The notes: generated by a model not told the origin, from the sequence alone. DNA of 64,000 nucleotides from CBDBKE01 sp965218055 (GCA_965218055.1 CBDCKA010000002.1:558001-622000), one strand, 5' to 3'; shown: positions 55,308 to 64,000, counted from the first letter of the stretch. Translations and numbers: made by a program.

Positions 55308-56351
55308 GTGGCCCAGAAACGCCAGAAACGAGTGCTGAGCGGAATGCGGCCCTCCGGCAAGCTCCACGTCGGGAACCACCTGGGGGCGCTGGTGAACTGG
55401 GTGAAGATGCAGGAGGAGTTTGACTGCTTCTTCTTTATCGCTGACTGGCACGCGCTGACCACCGACTACGCCGACACCCGCCAGTTGAAGGAGAACACGC
55501 TGGAGGTGATCACCGACTGGCTGGCCTGCGGGCTGGACCCGGCCCGCGCCACCCTGTTCGTGCAGTCGCACGTCCCCGAGCACGCCGAACTGTACCTTCT
55601 GTTGTCCATGATCACCCCGCTGGGCTGGCTCTACCGCGTGCCTACCTACAAGGAGCAGCGCGAGCAGATCAAGGAAAAGGATCTGGACACCTATGGGTTC
55701 CTGGGCTACCCGGTGCTGCAGTCGGCCGACATCCTAATGTACAAGGCCGACCTGGTTCCTGTGGGCGAGGACCAGGTGGCGCACGTGGAGCTGACGCGCG
55801 AGATTGTGCGGCGCTTCAACGGCTTTTTCCCCGGGCCCGAGGGTGGCACCGTCTTCCCCGAGCCGCAATCCTACCTGACACCCTCGCCGCGCTTGCCTGG
55901 CCTGGACGGCCGAAAAATGTCGAAAAGCTACGGCAATGCCATCCTGCTGAGCGAGCCGGAAGGCGAGATACGCAGCAAGATCGCTACCATGATGACCGAC
56001 CCGGCACGGAAGCGGCGTAAGGACCCGGGGAACCCCGAGGTGTGTCCGGTATTCGACTACCATAAGGTGATTTCGCCGCCCGAGGTGATCGGGTGGGCCG
56101 ACCAAGGGTGCCGCACCGCCGGGATCGGCTGCCTCGATTGCAAGCGGGCCATGGCCGATGGCCTGGTCAAGCTGTTGAGTCCCATCCAGCAGCGCCGCCG
56201 CGCCTACGAGGAGGAGCCACAGCGCGCCTGGCAAGTGCTTGAGGAAGGCGGTGAACGAGCCCGTGCTGTGGCCCGCGCCACCATACAGGAGGCTCACGCC
56301 GCCACCCGGCTGACCCACCAGTTCCCCGCCTCACAACCCCCGACGGGGTAA
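55308..56351 (+). CDS. trpS: Tryptophan-tRNA ligase
   Basis: GTG 55308 starts a 347-residue class Ic synthetase: VLSGMRPSGKLHVGNHLGAL (HIGH-like HVGN), CFFFIADWHALTTDY, LGYPVLQSADILMYKADLVP, VGEDQVAHVELTREIVRRFN and the KMSKS loop (LDGRKMSKSYGNAI). It charges tRNA-Trp in the cytoplasm. The C-terminal part has a CxxxxxCxxC-like set (CRTAGIGCLDCKRAM), seen in longer TrpS types that can hold an iron-sulfur centre. It probably shares a transcript with the M50 gene. Confidence 0.95.
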   Translation: MAQKRQKRVLSGMRPSGKLHVGNHLGALVNWVKMQEEFDCFFFIADWHALTTDYADTRQLKENTLEVITDWLACGLDPARATLFVQSHVPEHAELYLLLSMITPLGWLYRVPTYKEQREQIKEKDLDTYGFLGYPVLQSADILMYKADLVPVGEDQVAHVELTREIVRRFNGFFPGPEGGTVFPEPQSYLTPSPRLPGLDGRKMSKSYGNAILLSEPEGEIRSKIATMMTDPARKRRKDPGNPEVCPVFDYHKVISPPEVIGWADQGCRTAGIGCLDCKRAMADGLVKLLSPIQQRRRAYEEEPQRAWQVLEEGGERARAVARATIQEAHAATRLTHQFPASQPPTG

Positions 56352-56399
56352 GACTACCAATAGTTTTATTTAAGTTATTTAATATTAAGGTTATAAACG

Positions 56400-56493
56400 T
56401 TAGCATGATAGGCTAAGATTATCTTATAACAAAAATGAAACCGAACTGCCTAAGCCCCCATCTAACGTAGTGAAGCCAGCGCTGAAGCTGGCT
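56400..56493 (+). promoter_or_regulatory. AT-rich leader of hsp20 with two small inverted repeats
   Basis: The 174 bp before hsp20 are strikingly AT-rich for this genome. TTAGC-N7-GCTAA lies at 56400-56416, an operator-like dyad, though shorter than CIRCE. A 7-bp hairpin AGCCAGC/GCTGGCT with a six-base loop lies at 56474-56493, 32 bp before the start. A heat-responsive operator or RNA element is possible; this is inference. Confidence 0.35.
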
Positions 56494-56525
56494 AACAACT
56501 AGCTGATTAACTGGGAGGTGAGTCA

Positions 56526-56990
56526 ATGGCTTATCTGGTGCGATGGGAACCCTTCAGACCTGTGCGCGGTCTCGGAACGGATTTGGATCGCGTCTTTGGC
56601 AACTCGTTCGGCGGCAACTTCTTCGGCGCGCGTGGCTGGCCGAGCCTTGGCAACGGCTATGGTTCTAGCCCGGCACTGAACGCCTACGAAACCGACAAGG
56701 AGTACGTTATTGAAGCTCAGGTGCCGGGCTTCACTGCCGAGACCCTCGAGATCCTGCAGAACGACCACGCTCTCACGCTCAAGGGTGAGCGGAAGCAGGA
56801 GCATGAGGATAAAAAGACCAACTACGACCTGCGCGAAGCCCGCTATTCGTCCTTCGTGCGCACCGTGGAGCTTCCGGAGACAGTGAATCCAGAGAAGGCG
56901 AAAGCGGAGCTGAAGGACGGCGTGCTGAAGGTGCGGTTCGAGAAGCAGGAGGGCAAGCCCCAGGCAAAGAAGATCGCTATCAAGTCCTAA
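56526..56990 (+). CDS. Small heat shock protein, Hsp20/alpha-crystallin family
   Basis: ATG 56526 has a strong GGGAGGTGA site. The 154-residue protein has an N-terminal arm (WEPFRPVRGLGTDLDRVFGN) and the alpha-crystallin domain: ALNAYETDKEYVIEAQVPGF, LTLKGERKQEHEDKKTNYDL, YSSFVRTVELPETVNPEKAK and AELKDGVLKVRFEKQEGKP with the conserved GVL. These are ATP-independent holdases that bind unfolding proteins as oligomers. It is a single-gene unit with its own leader and terminator. Confidence 0.95.
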   Translation: MAYLVRWEPFRPVRGLGTDLDRVFGNSFGGNFFGARGWPSLGNGYGSSPALNAYETDKEYVIEAQVPGFTAETLEILQNDHALTLKGERKQEHEDKKTNYDLREARYSSFVRTVELPETVNPEKAKAELKDGVLKVRFEKQEGKPQAKKIAIKS

Positions 56991-57043
56991 GCGACGTGCC
57001 CACGGGCCTGCACTGGCAGGCCCCGTTGAACTATTCTAGCTAT

Positions 57044-57082
57044 CCCGGCGGGTTGGACGAGATCCGCCGGGCTTTCTTTTTT
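57044..57082 (+). terminator. Rho-independent terminator after hsp20
   Basis: An 8-bp perfect stem CCCGGCGG/CCGCCGGG with a 12-base loop is followed by CTTTCTTTTTT. It lies 54 bp after the hsp20 stop. Confidence 0.9.
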
Positions 57083-57145
57083 GCAGAAGTCTACGACTCG
57101 CGTGGCGGGTGATAGCATGTCCGGCCCGGCAAGGCCGGAAAACGC

Positions 57146-58301
57146 ATGGAATCCTTTTGGACGGCTTTCTTCGGGATCCTCGCTGCTGCCTGGATCATAG
57201 GGGGCCTGCGGATGGTGCGCGGGATGGCCAGGGTGCCGCGGCTGGGGGAGGTGTCGCCGCTGCCGGACGCCGACTGCCCGGCGGTTTCGATCTTGGTCCC
57301 GGCGCGGAACGAAGCGGACAGGCTACCCCAGGCCCTGCCCACTTTGCTCGCTCAGGATTATCCCCGCTCCGAAGTCATTGTGGTCAACGACCGCTCCAGC
57401 GACCGCACCGCAGCGATTCTGGAGGAGTTCGCCAGCCAAAACGAGAACCTTAGCGTCCATCACCTGAGGGAACTCCCGGCAGGATGGCTGGGCAAGCCCC
57501 ACGCGCTGGAGGTGGGCTATCAGCACGCCACAGGCGAGTGGTTGGTGTTCACTGACGCTGACGTCCGCTTTGCGCCTGACCTGCTTCGCCGGGCCTTGGC
57601 CTTAGCCCTGGGAAAAGGGCTGGGACCATCTCACGTTGCTGCCCATGGTTGATCTGGAGGGCTTCTGGGAAAAGACCGCACTCAGCTTTTGGGGCATGGG
57701 CCTCATTTTCGGGTCCGAGGCGTGGCGGGTCAGCAATCCGCGTTCACGGAGCTACCTCGGCGTGGGTGCTTTCCAGCTCTTGCGGCGCTCCGCCTACGAG
57801 GCCATCGGTACGCACCGGCGCCTGGCCTTGGAAGTCGTGGACGACATCAAACTGGGAAAGCTGGTCAAGCTGAGCCGACTACGGTCCGGCGTAGCCGTGG
57901 CCGGTGAGCGCCTGCGCCTCCGCTGGCAGGAGGGGTTCCTCAACTTCATTCGCGGCGTCACCAAGAATTCCTTTGCCTTCTGCGGCTTTCGCGTCCGCAC
58001 TGTCGCGATGCATCTGTTGCGGGTCTTCGCCTTCAGCATCCTGCCGTTTCTCGCCTTGCTGTTCACTTCGGGGACGCCGCGAGTGCTGGCGGCCGTTTCT
58101 GTCGTCGCCGCCATTGCCGTGCACGCCAAAGCAAGCCCCTTCAGCAGGGTTTCGCTGCTCTATGGCTTCACGCACCCGCTCGGCGCGTTGGTGATGTGCT
58201 ACATCCTGCTCCGTTCGGCGATTGTCACCTTGTGGCGCGGAGGGGTGGTGTGGCGCGACACCTTCTACCCTCTTAAGGAACTGCGCAAGGGCCTCGTCTA
58301 A
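57146..58301 (+). pseudogene. Family 2 glycosyltransferase, membrane-bound, one frameshift
   Basis: Frame one (57146-57652) has a membrane anchor (FFGILAAAWIIGGLRMV) and the GT-A core: VSILVPARNEADRLPQALPT, EVIVVNDRSSDRTAAIL, GWLGKPHALEVGYQHATGEW and LVFTDADVRF (DxD). After ALGKG one extra G (near 57622) shifts the frame; frame two continues WDHLTLLPMVDLEGFWEKTA, then VVDDIKLGKLVKLSRLRSGV and two or three C-terminal membrane helices to 58301. Corrected, it is about 385 residues, of the CrtQ/HpnB-like processive type acting on lipid or carotenoid acceptors. The lesion is in a GGG run, so sequencing error is possible. Confidence 0.85.
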
Positions 58302-58307
58302 CACTGG

Positions 58308-58316
58308 TGCTAGAAT
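58308..58316 (+). promoter_or_regulatory. Possible extended -10 (TGCTAGAAT) before the ODP gene
   Basis: TGC TAGAAT lies about 85 bp upstream of ATG 58402. It is the clearest TGnTAnnAT match among those in the window. No confident -35. Confidence 0.45.
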
Positions 58317-58401
58317 GGTCTCCAAAAATGGCTCGGCAGCTCGATTTCCTTCTATCGCATCCTGAGGAGGAAGTACAAAGCTGGCAGATAAGGAGAACGC
58401 T

Positions 58402-59127
58402 ATGGCGATTGTTACGGAAATAGGCCCGGATTTGTATCGCATCTCAGCCTTTGTGGAGCAGTTCAACCTTCAGTTCAACCACTTTCTTGTCAACGACGAT
58501 GAGCCGCTGCTGTTCCACGCGGGCTTCAAGGGGATGTTCCCAGAATTGCGCGAGGCAGTGGCAAGCGTTATCGATCCGTCAGGGATTCGTTGGGTAGGGT
58601 TCAGCCACTTTGAATCGGATGAATGCGGCGCCTTGAACCAGTGGCTGGAGCTAGCCCCCAAGGCCCAACCCGTCTGCAGCGATCTGGGGGCAGCGGTCAG
58701 TCTGACTGACTTCTCAATCCGCCCACCCCGCGGGATGACCAAGGGAGAAGTGTTGGCCACCGGAAAGCGTCGCTTTCGCCTGTGCCGGACGCCGCACCTG
58801 CCCCACGGCTGGGACGCCGCCTTGCTGTTCGAGGAAACAACGAAGACGTTGCTATGCTCGGACCTGTTCCATCAGGTGGGCAAAGTCGAGCCTCTGACGA
58901 CGTCCGATGTGGTCGGCCGATCGCGCGCGGCGATGAAGGAGTACCAGGCAGGTTTCCTTGCCGACTATGTTCCCTACACACACTATACCGGGCAGATATT
59001 TCAAAAACTGGCCGCCCTGAAGCCCACGAAACTTGCAATCATGCACGGTTCCAGCTTTGAAGGCGACGGCGAGCGTGCGCTCCGCGACCTGGGCGAAGCG
59101 TTCCGGGAAATCTTTGGTGGCAAGTAG
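58402..59127 (+). CDS. MBL-fold protein, oxygen-binding di-iron (ODP/flavodiiron N-domain) type
   Basis: ATG 58402 follows AAGGAG. The 241-residue protein has the di-iron MBL layout of flavodiiron proteins without the flavodoxin part: SHFESDECGALNQWL (H-x-E-x-D), RTPHLPHGWDAALLFEETTK, LLCSDLFHQ (bridging Asp) and LAIMHGSSFEGDG. ODP proteins use this site to bind or reduce oxygen and to sense it in chemotaxis operons. No signal peptide; cytoplasmic. It stands alone between the glycosyltransferase and DUF3179 genes. Oxygen or NO detoxification, or oxygen sensing, are the likely options. Confidence 0.85.
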   Translation: MAIVTEIGPDLYRISAFVEQFNLQFNHFLVNDDEPLLFHAGFKGMFPELREAVASVIDPSGIRWVGFSHFESDECGALNQWLELAPKAQPVCSDLGAAVSLTDFSIRPPRGMTKGEVLATGKRRFRLCRTPHLPHGWDAALLFEETTKTLLCSDLFHQVGKVEPLTTSDVVGRSRAAMKEYQAGFLADYVPYTHYTGQIFQKLAALKPTKLAIMHGSSFEGDGERALRDLGEAFREIFGGK

Positions 59128-59240
59128 GGCGCGGCGCTACATCTGCGAGTGCCGGGGCTGGGTGCCGGGCAACGGCACCAGATTCACTTCGCTTTGAAAC
59201 GGGGCGCGTCCGGATTAAAGGCTCGCGCATTGGCCAGAAA

Positions 59241-60176
59241 TCAACGTAGGACGGTACCACGGAGCCGCTCGCGTCCCAGGGCGTGGGCCGTCTTGTCTTT
59301 CGCATCAAATTCGATGGTGATGGTTTTCCCGGCGAACTGGTCGGTCACCGGGGAGCCGGTCTTCTTCACTTGCTTCTTCAGCTGCGAAAAGGGATAGATC
59401 TTGGTCTCCCCGCTCAGGGTGACGACCAGCGCTGGCCTCCGGTCTAGAGGAGCGTGGGCATACGGATCCCTGGAATAGTCCCTCCGGTGTCCAGTGTCGA
59501 ACGACAGCACCAGGGTTTGGGGATGCTGTTTCTTCCAGCGCCCCCAAGTGGTCTGCACCGAAGGCAGCACGCGGAGAGGGGTGCCGGTGAGGGAACCGGT
59601 GGCCGCCCGGCCCAGAAGCTGCGACCACAGGCTATCCGTTTCCCGGTCGTACATCAGCACATTGCGCTTGTAGAGCAGGCCGGAGACGGCAAAGGTGTGC
59701 CGCCGGCCTTGGATGTGTGGGTCGTACACGACGCCCGCGCCGACCAGCGGTCACCAGGTGACCAGAGCCGCCTGCGGGCCCACCTGGTCGTTCACGACTT
59801 CGTGCCAGTTGAGGATGCGAATCGGGTAGGCTTTGGCCACGCCCTGGAATTCGACCCCCAGCACCACGTCGGAATCCCTCAGTACCCGGTCCGCCTGTGC
59901 CGCCGTGACAAACTTCGGGGAATCCAGCGCAGGAATGCCGTCCCTCGGGGGACCCCCGCCCTGGATGTCGTGGAGTGGGATCAGATGGCGCGTGACGTCA
60001 AAGGGTTTTGAGCCGTGACCGGGCGAGATCTGTTTGGGCTTCTTTTCAACTTTGACGGACAACTTGCGCTGCGACGCCGGCACGCCAGCCACAAGCCCGA
60101 CCAGCAGCAGCGTCGCGAGCCAGACGCCTGCTCCCAGGCGAACTCTTCTGTGCCTCAAGGCAGAGTCGAGACCCAT
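59241..60176 (-). CDS. DUF3179 protein with in-frame UGA at the conserved Cys (candidate selenoprotein)
   Basis: One minus-strand frame runs from ATG 60176 to the stop at 59241 (311 codons before the stop) with a single internal TGA at 59751-59753, codon 142. It has a signal peptide (RLGAGVWLATLLLVGLVAGV), then FDVTRHLIPLHDIQGGGPPR, VVLGVEFQGVAKAYPIRILN, WHEVVNDQVG and LVTW-[UGA]-PLVGAGVVYD, followed by HTFAVSGLLYKRNVLMYDRE and LWSQLLGRAATGSLTG to the end. In DUF3179 (PF11376) this point reads VTYCPLxGT, so UGA replaces the family's conserved Cys. Five bases after it, GGTCG/CGACC can pair around a 16-base loop. Selenocysteine insertion or a nonsense mutation are the two readings; no Sec genes are in the window. 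Confidence 0.75.
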
Positions 60177-60525
60177 CGGCGATCACCTCCTGTGGCCATC
60201 CTTGTTTGAGGCCCTAGTGTGTGTGAGGCCCTAGTGTGAGGTCTGGCCAGTCTCTCGTAGGCATCCGCGGATGGCGCAAGTTGCAGGGGCGACGAAAAGC
60301 AGCGCGCAATCTGCGCGCTCCGAGGATGCCTCCCAGTAGGATGCCGGAAAGCGTAGTTGGGATGCACTTGCGGAGAGGGTCAGAGGCCGCGGTGGGCGCA
60401 GTGGCGCCAGGAGTTTTTGGCAGCACTGCGAGTGCCTAGTGAAACCCCGAGCCGGCTGCGAGTGGCTTCGTGGTACCTTTGTTTACAGGACGCAGTCTCC
60501 CGTCGCTGCTGGATCTGGTGCCCCG
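60177..60525. repeat. 349-bp intergenic stretch with a short tandem repeat
   Basis: GAGGCCCTAGTGTG occurs twice, at 60208-60221 and 60225-60238, a 17-bp period. No gene, terminator or clear promoter is seen in the rest of the stretch, which separates the divergent DUF3179 and PAS-SpoIIE genes. Confidence 0.5.
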
Positions 60526-61643
60526 ATGAGCGATGCTGATAAATCGAAAGAGCAGCTCCTCCGTGAATTAGAGGAGATGCGCATGAGGGTATCCGCGCTC
60601 GAATCTTTAAAGAAACAGCGCGAACGGACTGAGTACACTCCGGGCAGAAGCGAAGAGTCGTTTCGAAAAATCTTTGATCATTCCAATGATGCGATTTTCG
60701 TTGTCGATCCGGACCGGGATGAGATCGCCGACGTCAACTCTAAGGCCTCTGAGATGCTCGGCTATTCTAGCCACGAGCTTCTTTCCATGCCTGTGTCGGC
60801 TATCCATCCGGATGAAATGCCCGAGTTCCGGGCCTTTGCAAAATCCGTTTCCGAAAATGGAGCGGGTTGGACCAACGAACTCACCTGCTTGACCAAGTCC
60901 ACGGGGAAACTGGCTGCCGAAATCTCGGCCTCTCTTATCGACATTTCAGGCCGAACTTACATGATTGCAATGGTTCGGGACATTACTGCCCGTAAAAGAG
61001 CGGAGGCAGAACTACGGAAGGCTAACGAACGGATGAAGGCTGATCTTGAGGCCGCGGTCCAGATTCAGAAATCCCTCCTTCCAAGCGTGTCTCCTGTCGT
61101 GGAGGGGGTAAGGTTCGCGTGGGAAGTCAAGCCGTGCGAGGAGCTCGCCGGGGACATTCTCAATATCTTTCGCTTGGATGAGCACCATTGGGGTTTCTAC
61201 ATCCTTGACGTAAGTGGCCACGGTGTTCCTGCGGCCATGCTTTCCGTCGCACTCCACAAAGTTCTATTGCCTTTCGCCAGCCCGACCTCTTTATTGACCC
61301 GGCATAAGGACGAGGGGTCCGGATTCCAAATTGTGTCCCCCGCCGAAGTTTGCCTGCAATTGAACTCGCTTTTCCCGATGAATCCCGTGACGTTGCAGTA
61401 CTTTACCCTGCTCTATGGAGTCCTTGACTTGAAAACGAGAGAATTCCGATCCGTCTCCGCAGGCCACTGTGCTCCCATTTATTTACCCCCTGGACGGAAG
61501 CCCTTTGCGATTGAGAAATACGGTTTTCCGATAGGCCTTGTCAGAGAGGCCTCCTATGAGGAGCAGGTCATGGAAACGGAATCTGGCAGTCGGCTTTACT
61601 TGCATTCCGATGGATTGACGGAAGCTCTCAACCGGCAGGGAGA
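60526..61643 (+). pseudogene. PAS-SpoIIE (PP2C-type) phosphatase, C-terminus cut off by IS copy 3
   Basis: ATG 60526 (MSDADKSKEQLLRELEEM) starts an N-terminal coiled coil. A PAS domain follows (SFRKIFDHSNDAIFVVDPDR, DVNSKASEMLGYSSHELLSM, MIAMVRDITARKRAEAELRK) and then the SpoIIE-like domain: AVQIQKSLLPSVSPVVEGVR, EELAGDILNIFRLDEHHWGF, LDVSGHGVPAAMLSVALHKV and LYLHSDGLTEALNRQGD. These are the Mg-binding and GHG motifs of serine phosphatases that act in RsbU-type partner-switching. The frame meets the IS at 61643/61644, losing about 60-70 residues that complete the fold, including the last metal Asp. Probably inactive. Confidence 0.85.
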
Positions 61644-61685
61644 TGTCAAGGACTGATTTCTTTAGACACTGATTCTGAGAGTTTT

Positions 61686-62474
61686 TTACGCGACTAACGC
61701 ATACCGTTTGGCGAATACCACAGGCGGCATGTTGAGCGCGGAGCGAATCCGCGTGTTGTTGTAGTCCCACAGGGTGCGGTAGATCTCCGCCACTAGCTCC
61801 CCCAGTGTTTTGAAGCGGTTCGGATCTCCCAGGTCAACCTTGAATTTGTCGTAGAACGATTCCTGGTATCCGTTCTCCCAAGGGCACCCCGGGCGGCTCC
61901 GTGAAATCACGATGCCGCATCCATCAAGGATTTCAGTGAACGCCATCGCGTCATACTCCCTCCCGTTGTCGGAGTGGAATAGACCCGGGCGCGGATGATG
62001 GAGCAGGGCGTTGGAAAGCGCCTGAATGGTGAGCGCGGCTCCCTTTCTCACCGCAACCTGGATTCCCAGGATCCGGCGGGTGTAGAGATCGATCACGGTC
62101 GCCACATAGACCTTCTTTCCGTGCTGCACGAACTCGGTGAAGTCCGTTGCCCAGATGTGGTTTGCATATGCGGGCATGAGCGCGAGCAGGAGGTTGGGAT
62201 AGGTCCGGGAAACCTTGGATTTTCTCCATTTTCTGCCTCTCCTGCGGTAGGGCTTGATGCCAAACAGACGCATGACCCTCTGCGCCCGCTGGCGGCAGAG
62301 TCCCAGTGCCGTAGCAATTCGCCGGGAGCCGTAGGAGGGATGGATCTGCAGCTCTTCTTCCAGGCGGACCTTGAGGCGCCAGTCCTTCTCCTTCATTCTT
62401 GGGACGTAATACAGGCTCGCGCGGGATATGCCAAGGGCTCGGGCAAGCGCTGATTTGTTTCTTCCTTCGCTCAA
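61686..62474 (-). CDS. IS3-family transposase OrfB (copy 3)
   Basis: Intact DDE core as in copies 1 and 2, with a His-to-Arg change near the C-terminus (NNTRIRSALNMPP). The open frame extends upstream to 62603 inside orfA; production by -1 frameshifting is expected. Confidence 0.92.
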   Translation of the reverse strand: MSEGRNKSALARALGISRASLYYVPRMKEKDWRLKVRLEEELQIHPSYGSRRIATALGLCRQRAQRVMRLFGIKPYRRRGRKWRKSKVSRTYPNLLLALMPAYANHIWATDFTEFVQHGKKVYVATVIDLYTRRILGIQVAVRKGAALTIQALSNALLHHPRPGLFHSDNGREYDAMAFTEILDGCGIVISRSRPGCPWENGYQESFYDKFKVDLGDPNRFKTLGELVAEIYRTLWDYNNTRIRSALNMPPVVFAKRYALVA

Positions 62475-62731
62475 TTGTTTTTTTGAGTCATGGAGAGCTT
62501 GAGCGTGATCTCGCCCACGAGTTCCAGGAGTTCTCTGTTCTGCTTCTGAAGTCGGGAGAACTCCGCCCAGGACGGGGCACCGGTTGCTCCTTTTACCATC
62601 CAACCATAGATGCTCCCTTCAGAAATACCGTGATCCTTGGCGGCCTGGGCCACCGAGATGCCTTCTTCCTTGACGCGGCGTAGGATATCGGCTTTTACGT
62701 CAGCTGCAATACGATGATGTTTTTTGTTCAT
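62471..62731 (-). CDS. IS3-family transposase OrfA (copy 3)
   Basis: This helix-turn-helix protein of 86 residues is the same as in copies 1 and 2, with the A AAA AAC slip site at its 3' end. Confidence 0.9.
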   Translation of the reverse strand: MNKKHHRIAADVKADILRRVKEEGISVAQAAKDHGISEGSIYGWMVKGATGAPSWAEFSRLQKQNRELLELVGEITLKLSMTQKNN

Positions 62732-62788
62732 ATGACACCAGGGTAGTTAATTCCCAACCTCAGTGTCTAAATTACCCAGTCCAGGGCA

Positions 62789-63233
62789 GTGCGTTCCGTG
62801 GCGGGTTGCCCCTATGGGGGAGTTGCTGCACATAATCGGTTGCCGGCTCCATCCGCATCCATTCATCGTCCACGAACCCGTCGAGCCGTGGAGCTGCGTC
62901 AAGCCGATAGGCCGTCATCTGGGGCAATGTCTTCGTGCTCGTCGAGCTGTCCTGCGCCCACAAAAAAGGTGGGGCGAGAGCCAAGAAGCAACAAATGAGC
63001 AAATGGGCAAGCAATCGGGCTGACACTCCTGCCCACCGCTTTTCCCTGGCTGAGCGTTCGGGCGAGAGACAGACTACGATGAAGTGAATAACCAATCTCT
63101 GCAGTGAACCTTGTATTTGAATGAGATCCTCAATCAGCCCGGGTCGATGCTCTTCTCTTGTGTCTTCGAGTTCGCTCCACGAACAGCTTATAGGAGCTTG
63201 GGGCCTTCCCGGAAGCGAAGAAGCAGAAAACAC
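62789..63233 (-). pseudogene. DUF5916 protein, N-terminal fragment
   Basis: The minus frame contains a hydrophobic export signal (LLAHLLICCFLALAPPFLWA) followed by MTAYRLDAAPRLDGFVDDEW and DYVQQLPHRGNPPRNA, the start of the CBM9-like domain that opens DUF5916 proteins. It is cut at the IS end. The frame opens at ATG 63233, but a start near GTG 63026, directly before the signal, is more natural; no clear ribosome site decides it. The matching C-terminus is at 25941-26239 on the plus strand. Confidence 0.75.
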
Positions 63234-63298
63234 CCTGTACTAGAAAGAGTTCAGGCCCGGCAAGAGGATAGCTGGCGTAGAATATTAAGTGGAGGCGA

Positions 63299-64000
63299 AT
63301 GTTGAAATCGAAAATTCTTATTGGAACATTTTTGGCGGCTTTCACACTCTTCTGGGGCATTCGAGGCTCGATCCTATCAGCCGAGGAGGGAATGTATCTG
63401 CCGGGTGGGCTCCCGCTCGAGACCCTGCAAACTCGCTACGGCTTTTCACCCACTCCTGAATGGCTCAACTTGCTCCAGCACGCCTCGGTACGCTTTCCCA
63501 ACGGCTCAGGCTCCTTCGTCTCCTCTCAGGGACTGGTCTTCACCAATCATCACATTGCTCTCGATTGCGTCGAGAAGCTGAGCAGTAAGAAAGACAACCT
63601 GGTAGAGAACGGCTTTGTCGCCGGCAGCCAAGGAGAGGAAAAAAAGTGCCCTGACATGGAACTGAACGTTTTGCGAACCATCAGCGACGTCACGGGAAAG
63701 GTTGAGTCCTCGGTGAAGCCCGAGATGGGGCCGTCGGAGGCCAGCCGTGCTCGCCGCGCCGCAATGAACACACTCGAAAGTGCGGAGTCGGAAAGCACCG
63801 GCCTTGAGTGCCAGGTGGTCACCCTCTGGCACGGCGCCCGCTATCACCTTTACTGCTACAAGCAATACACCGACGTGCGGCTCGCCTTTGCTCCCGAGCT
63901 GGACGCGGCCCGCTTCGGTGGTGACCCGGACAACTTCGAGTTTCCCCGCTTCACTCTGGACGCTGCACTGTTCCGCGCTTACGACCAGGGAAAGCCGGTC
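63299..64000 (+). CDS. S46-family peptidase (DPP7/DPP11-like), 5' part only
   Basis: ATG 63299 follows GGAGG. The frame stays open to the window end (234 codons). It starts with a signal-like segment (ILIGTFLAAFTLFWGIRGSI). It continues GMYLPGGLPLETLQTRYGFS, VRFPNGSGSFVSSQGLVFTN followed by HH (the catalytic His in TNHH), TLWHGARYHLYCYKQYTDVR and AARFGGDPDNFEFPRFTLDA, which carries the catalytic Asp region. The catalytic Ser would lie beyond the window. S46 enzymes are exported dipeptidyl-peptidases that release dipeptides from oligopeptides, known from Bacteroidetes and other soil bacteria. It is divergent from the DUF5916 fragment. Confidence 0.9.
   Translation, partial: MLKSKILIGTFLAAFTLFWGIRGSILSAEEGMYLPGGLPLETLQTRYGFSPTPEWLNLLQHASVRFPNGSGSFVSSQGLVFTNHHIALDCVEKLSSKKDNLVENGFVAGSQGEEKKCPDMELNVLRTISDVTGKVESSVKPEMGPSEASRARRAAMNTLESAESESTGLECQVVTLWHGARYHLYCYKQYTDVRLAFAPELDAARFGGDPDNFEFPRFTLDAALFRAYDQGKPV

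Larger units (their letters stand above)
61644..62788 (-). mobile_element. IS3-family insertion sequence, copy 3 of 3 (1145 bp)
   Basis: Same length and ends as copies 1 and 2, on the minus strand. One missense difference is visible in OrfB (IRSALN instead of IHSALN). The flanks (GGGAGA before, GTGCGT after) show no target duplication. The left neighbour is a beheaded SpoIIE phosphatase tail and the right neighbour the first part of a DUF5916 gene. Confidence 0.93.

Noticed and set aside
56400..56416. CIRCE operator for HrcA before hsp20
   Set aside because: CIRCE is TTAGCACTC-N9-GAGTGCTAA; only the five outer bases match and the spacer is seven.

Overview
The window looks like an Acidobacteriota chromosome, most likely the Solibacter/Bryobacter side. 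The best evidence is the C-terminal domain known as TIGR03437 (first described in Candidatus Solibacter), seen in three long secreted proteins and one decayed remnant. Planctomycete-type cytochrome modules (DUF1501, DUF1549/1553, DUF1552, DUF1592 families), DUF5916, an S46 peptidase, PQQ-propeller and FG-GAP proteins, and a GC-rich composition fit the same assignment. The taxonomic call is inference, because no rRNA gene is present.

Layout. 1-7.5 kb: two divergent TIGR03437 proteins, a PIG-L deacetylase and a secreted TIM-barrel-like protein. 7.7-11.8 kb: a DUF1501 + cytochrome/DUF1549/DUF1553 pair. 12-17 kb: a TIGR03437/BACON pseudogene, a GSA-aminomutase-like PLP enzyme, a D-aminoacylase-like lipoprotein and an FG-GAP protein. 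17.2-22.5 kb: a tight operon of DUF1592-type cytochrome, DUF1552 and ankyrin proteins. 22.7-29.5 kb: an insertion-sequence graveyard (IS1380, IS407-like IS3, IS110 and IS6 remnants) with two intact 1145-bp IS3-family elements and broken host genes. 29.5-36.9 kb: SDR, NmrA-like, MBL-fold and RND genes. 36.9-38.2 kb: an IS407-like element. 38.3-44.5 kb: a five-gene hydrolase operon. Then an initiator tRNA, a two-gene matrixin locus, two CBS genes (one split around an IS1380 element), and housekeeping genes (glpX, cobA-hemD, M50 protease, trpS, hsp20). 57-61.6 kb: a glycosyltransferase, an ODP-type MBL protein, a DUF3179 gene with an in-frame UGA, and a PAS-SpoIIE phosphatase. A third copy of the 1145-bp IS follows, then a DUF5916 gene start and an S46 peptidase running off the end.

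Three themes stand out. (1) All three 1145-bp IS copies lack target duplications and have a broken gene on both sides. The two halves of one DUF5916 gene lie 37 kb apart in opposite orientation, which points to IS-mediated inversion or deletion, or to mis-assembly through the repeat. (2) Four otherwise good genes carry one or two single-base insertions, mostly in short G runs, so some apparent pseudogenes may be base-calling errors. (3) The DUF3179 gene has UGA exactly at the invariant Cys of its CPL motif with a small hairpin behind it, so it is a candidate selenoprotein. No complete defence system, prophage or CRISPR array was seen.
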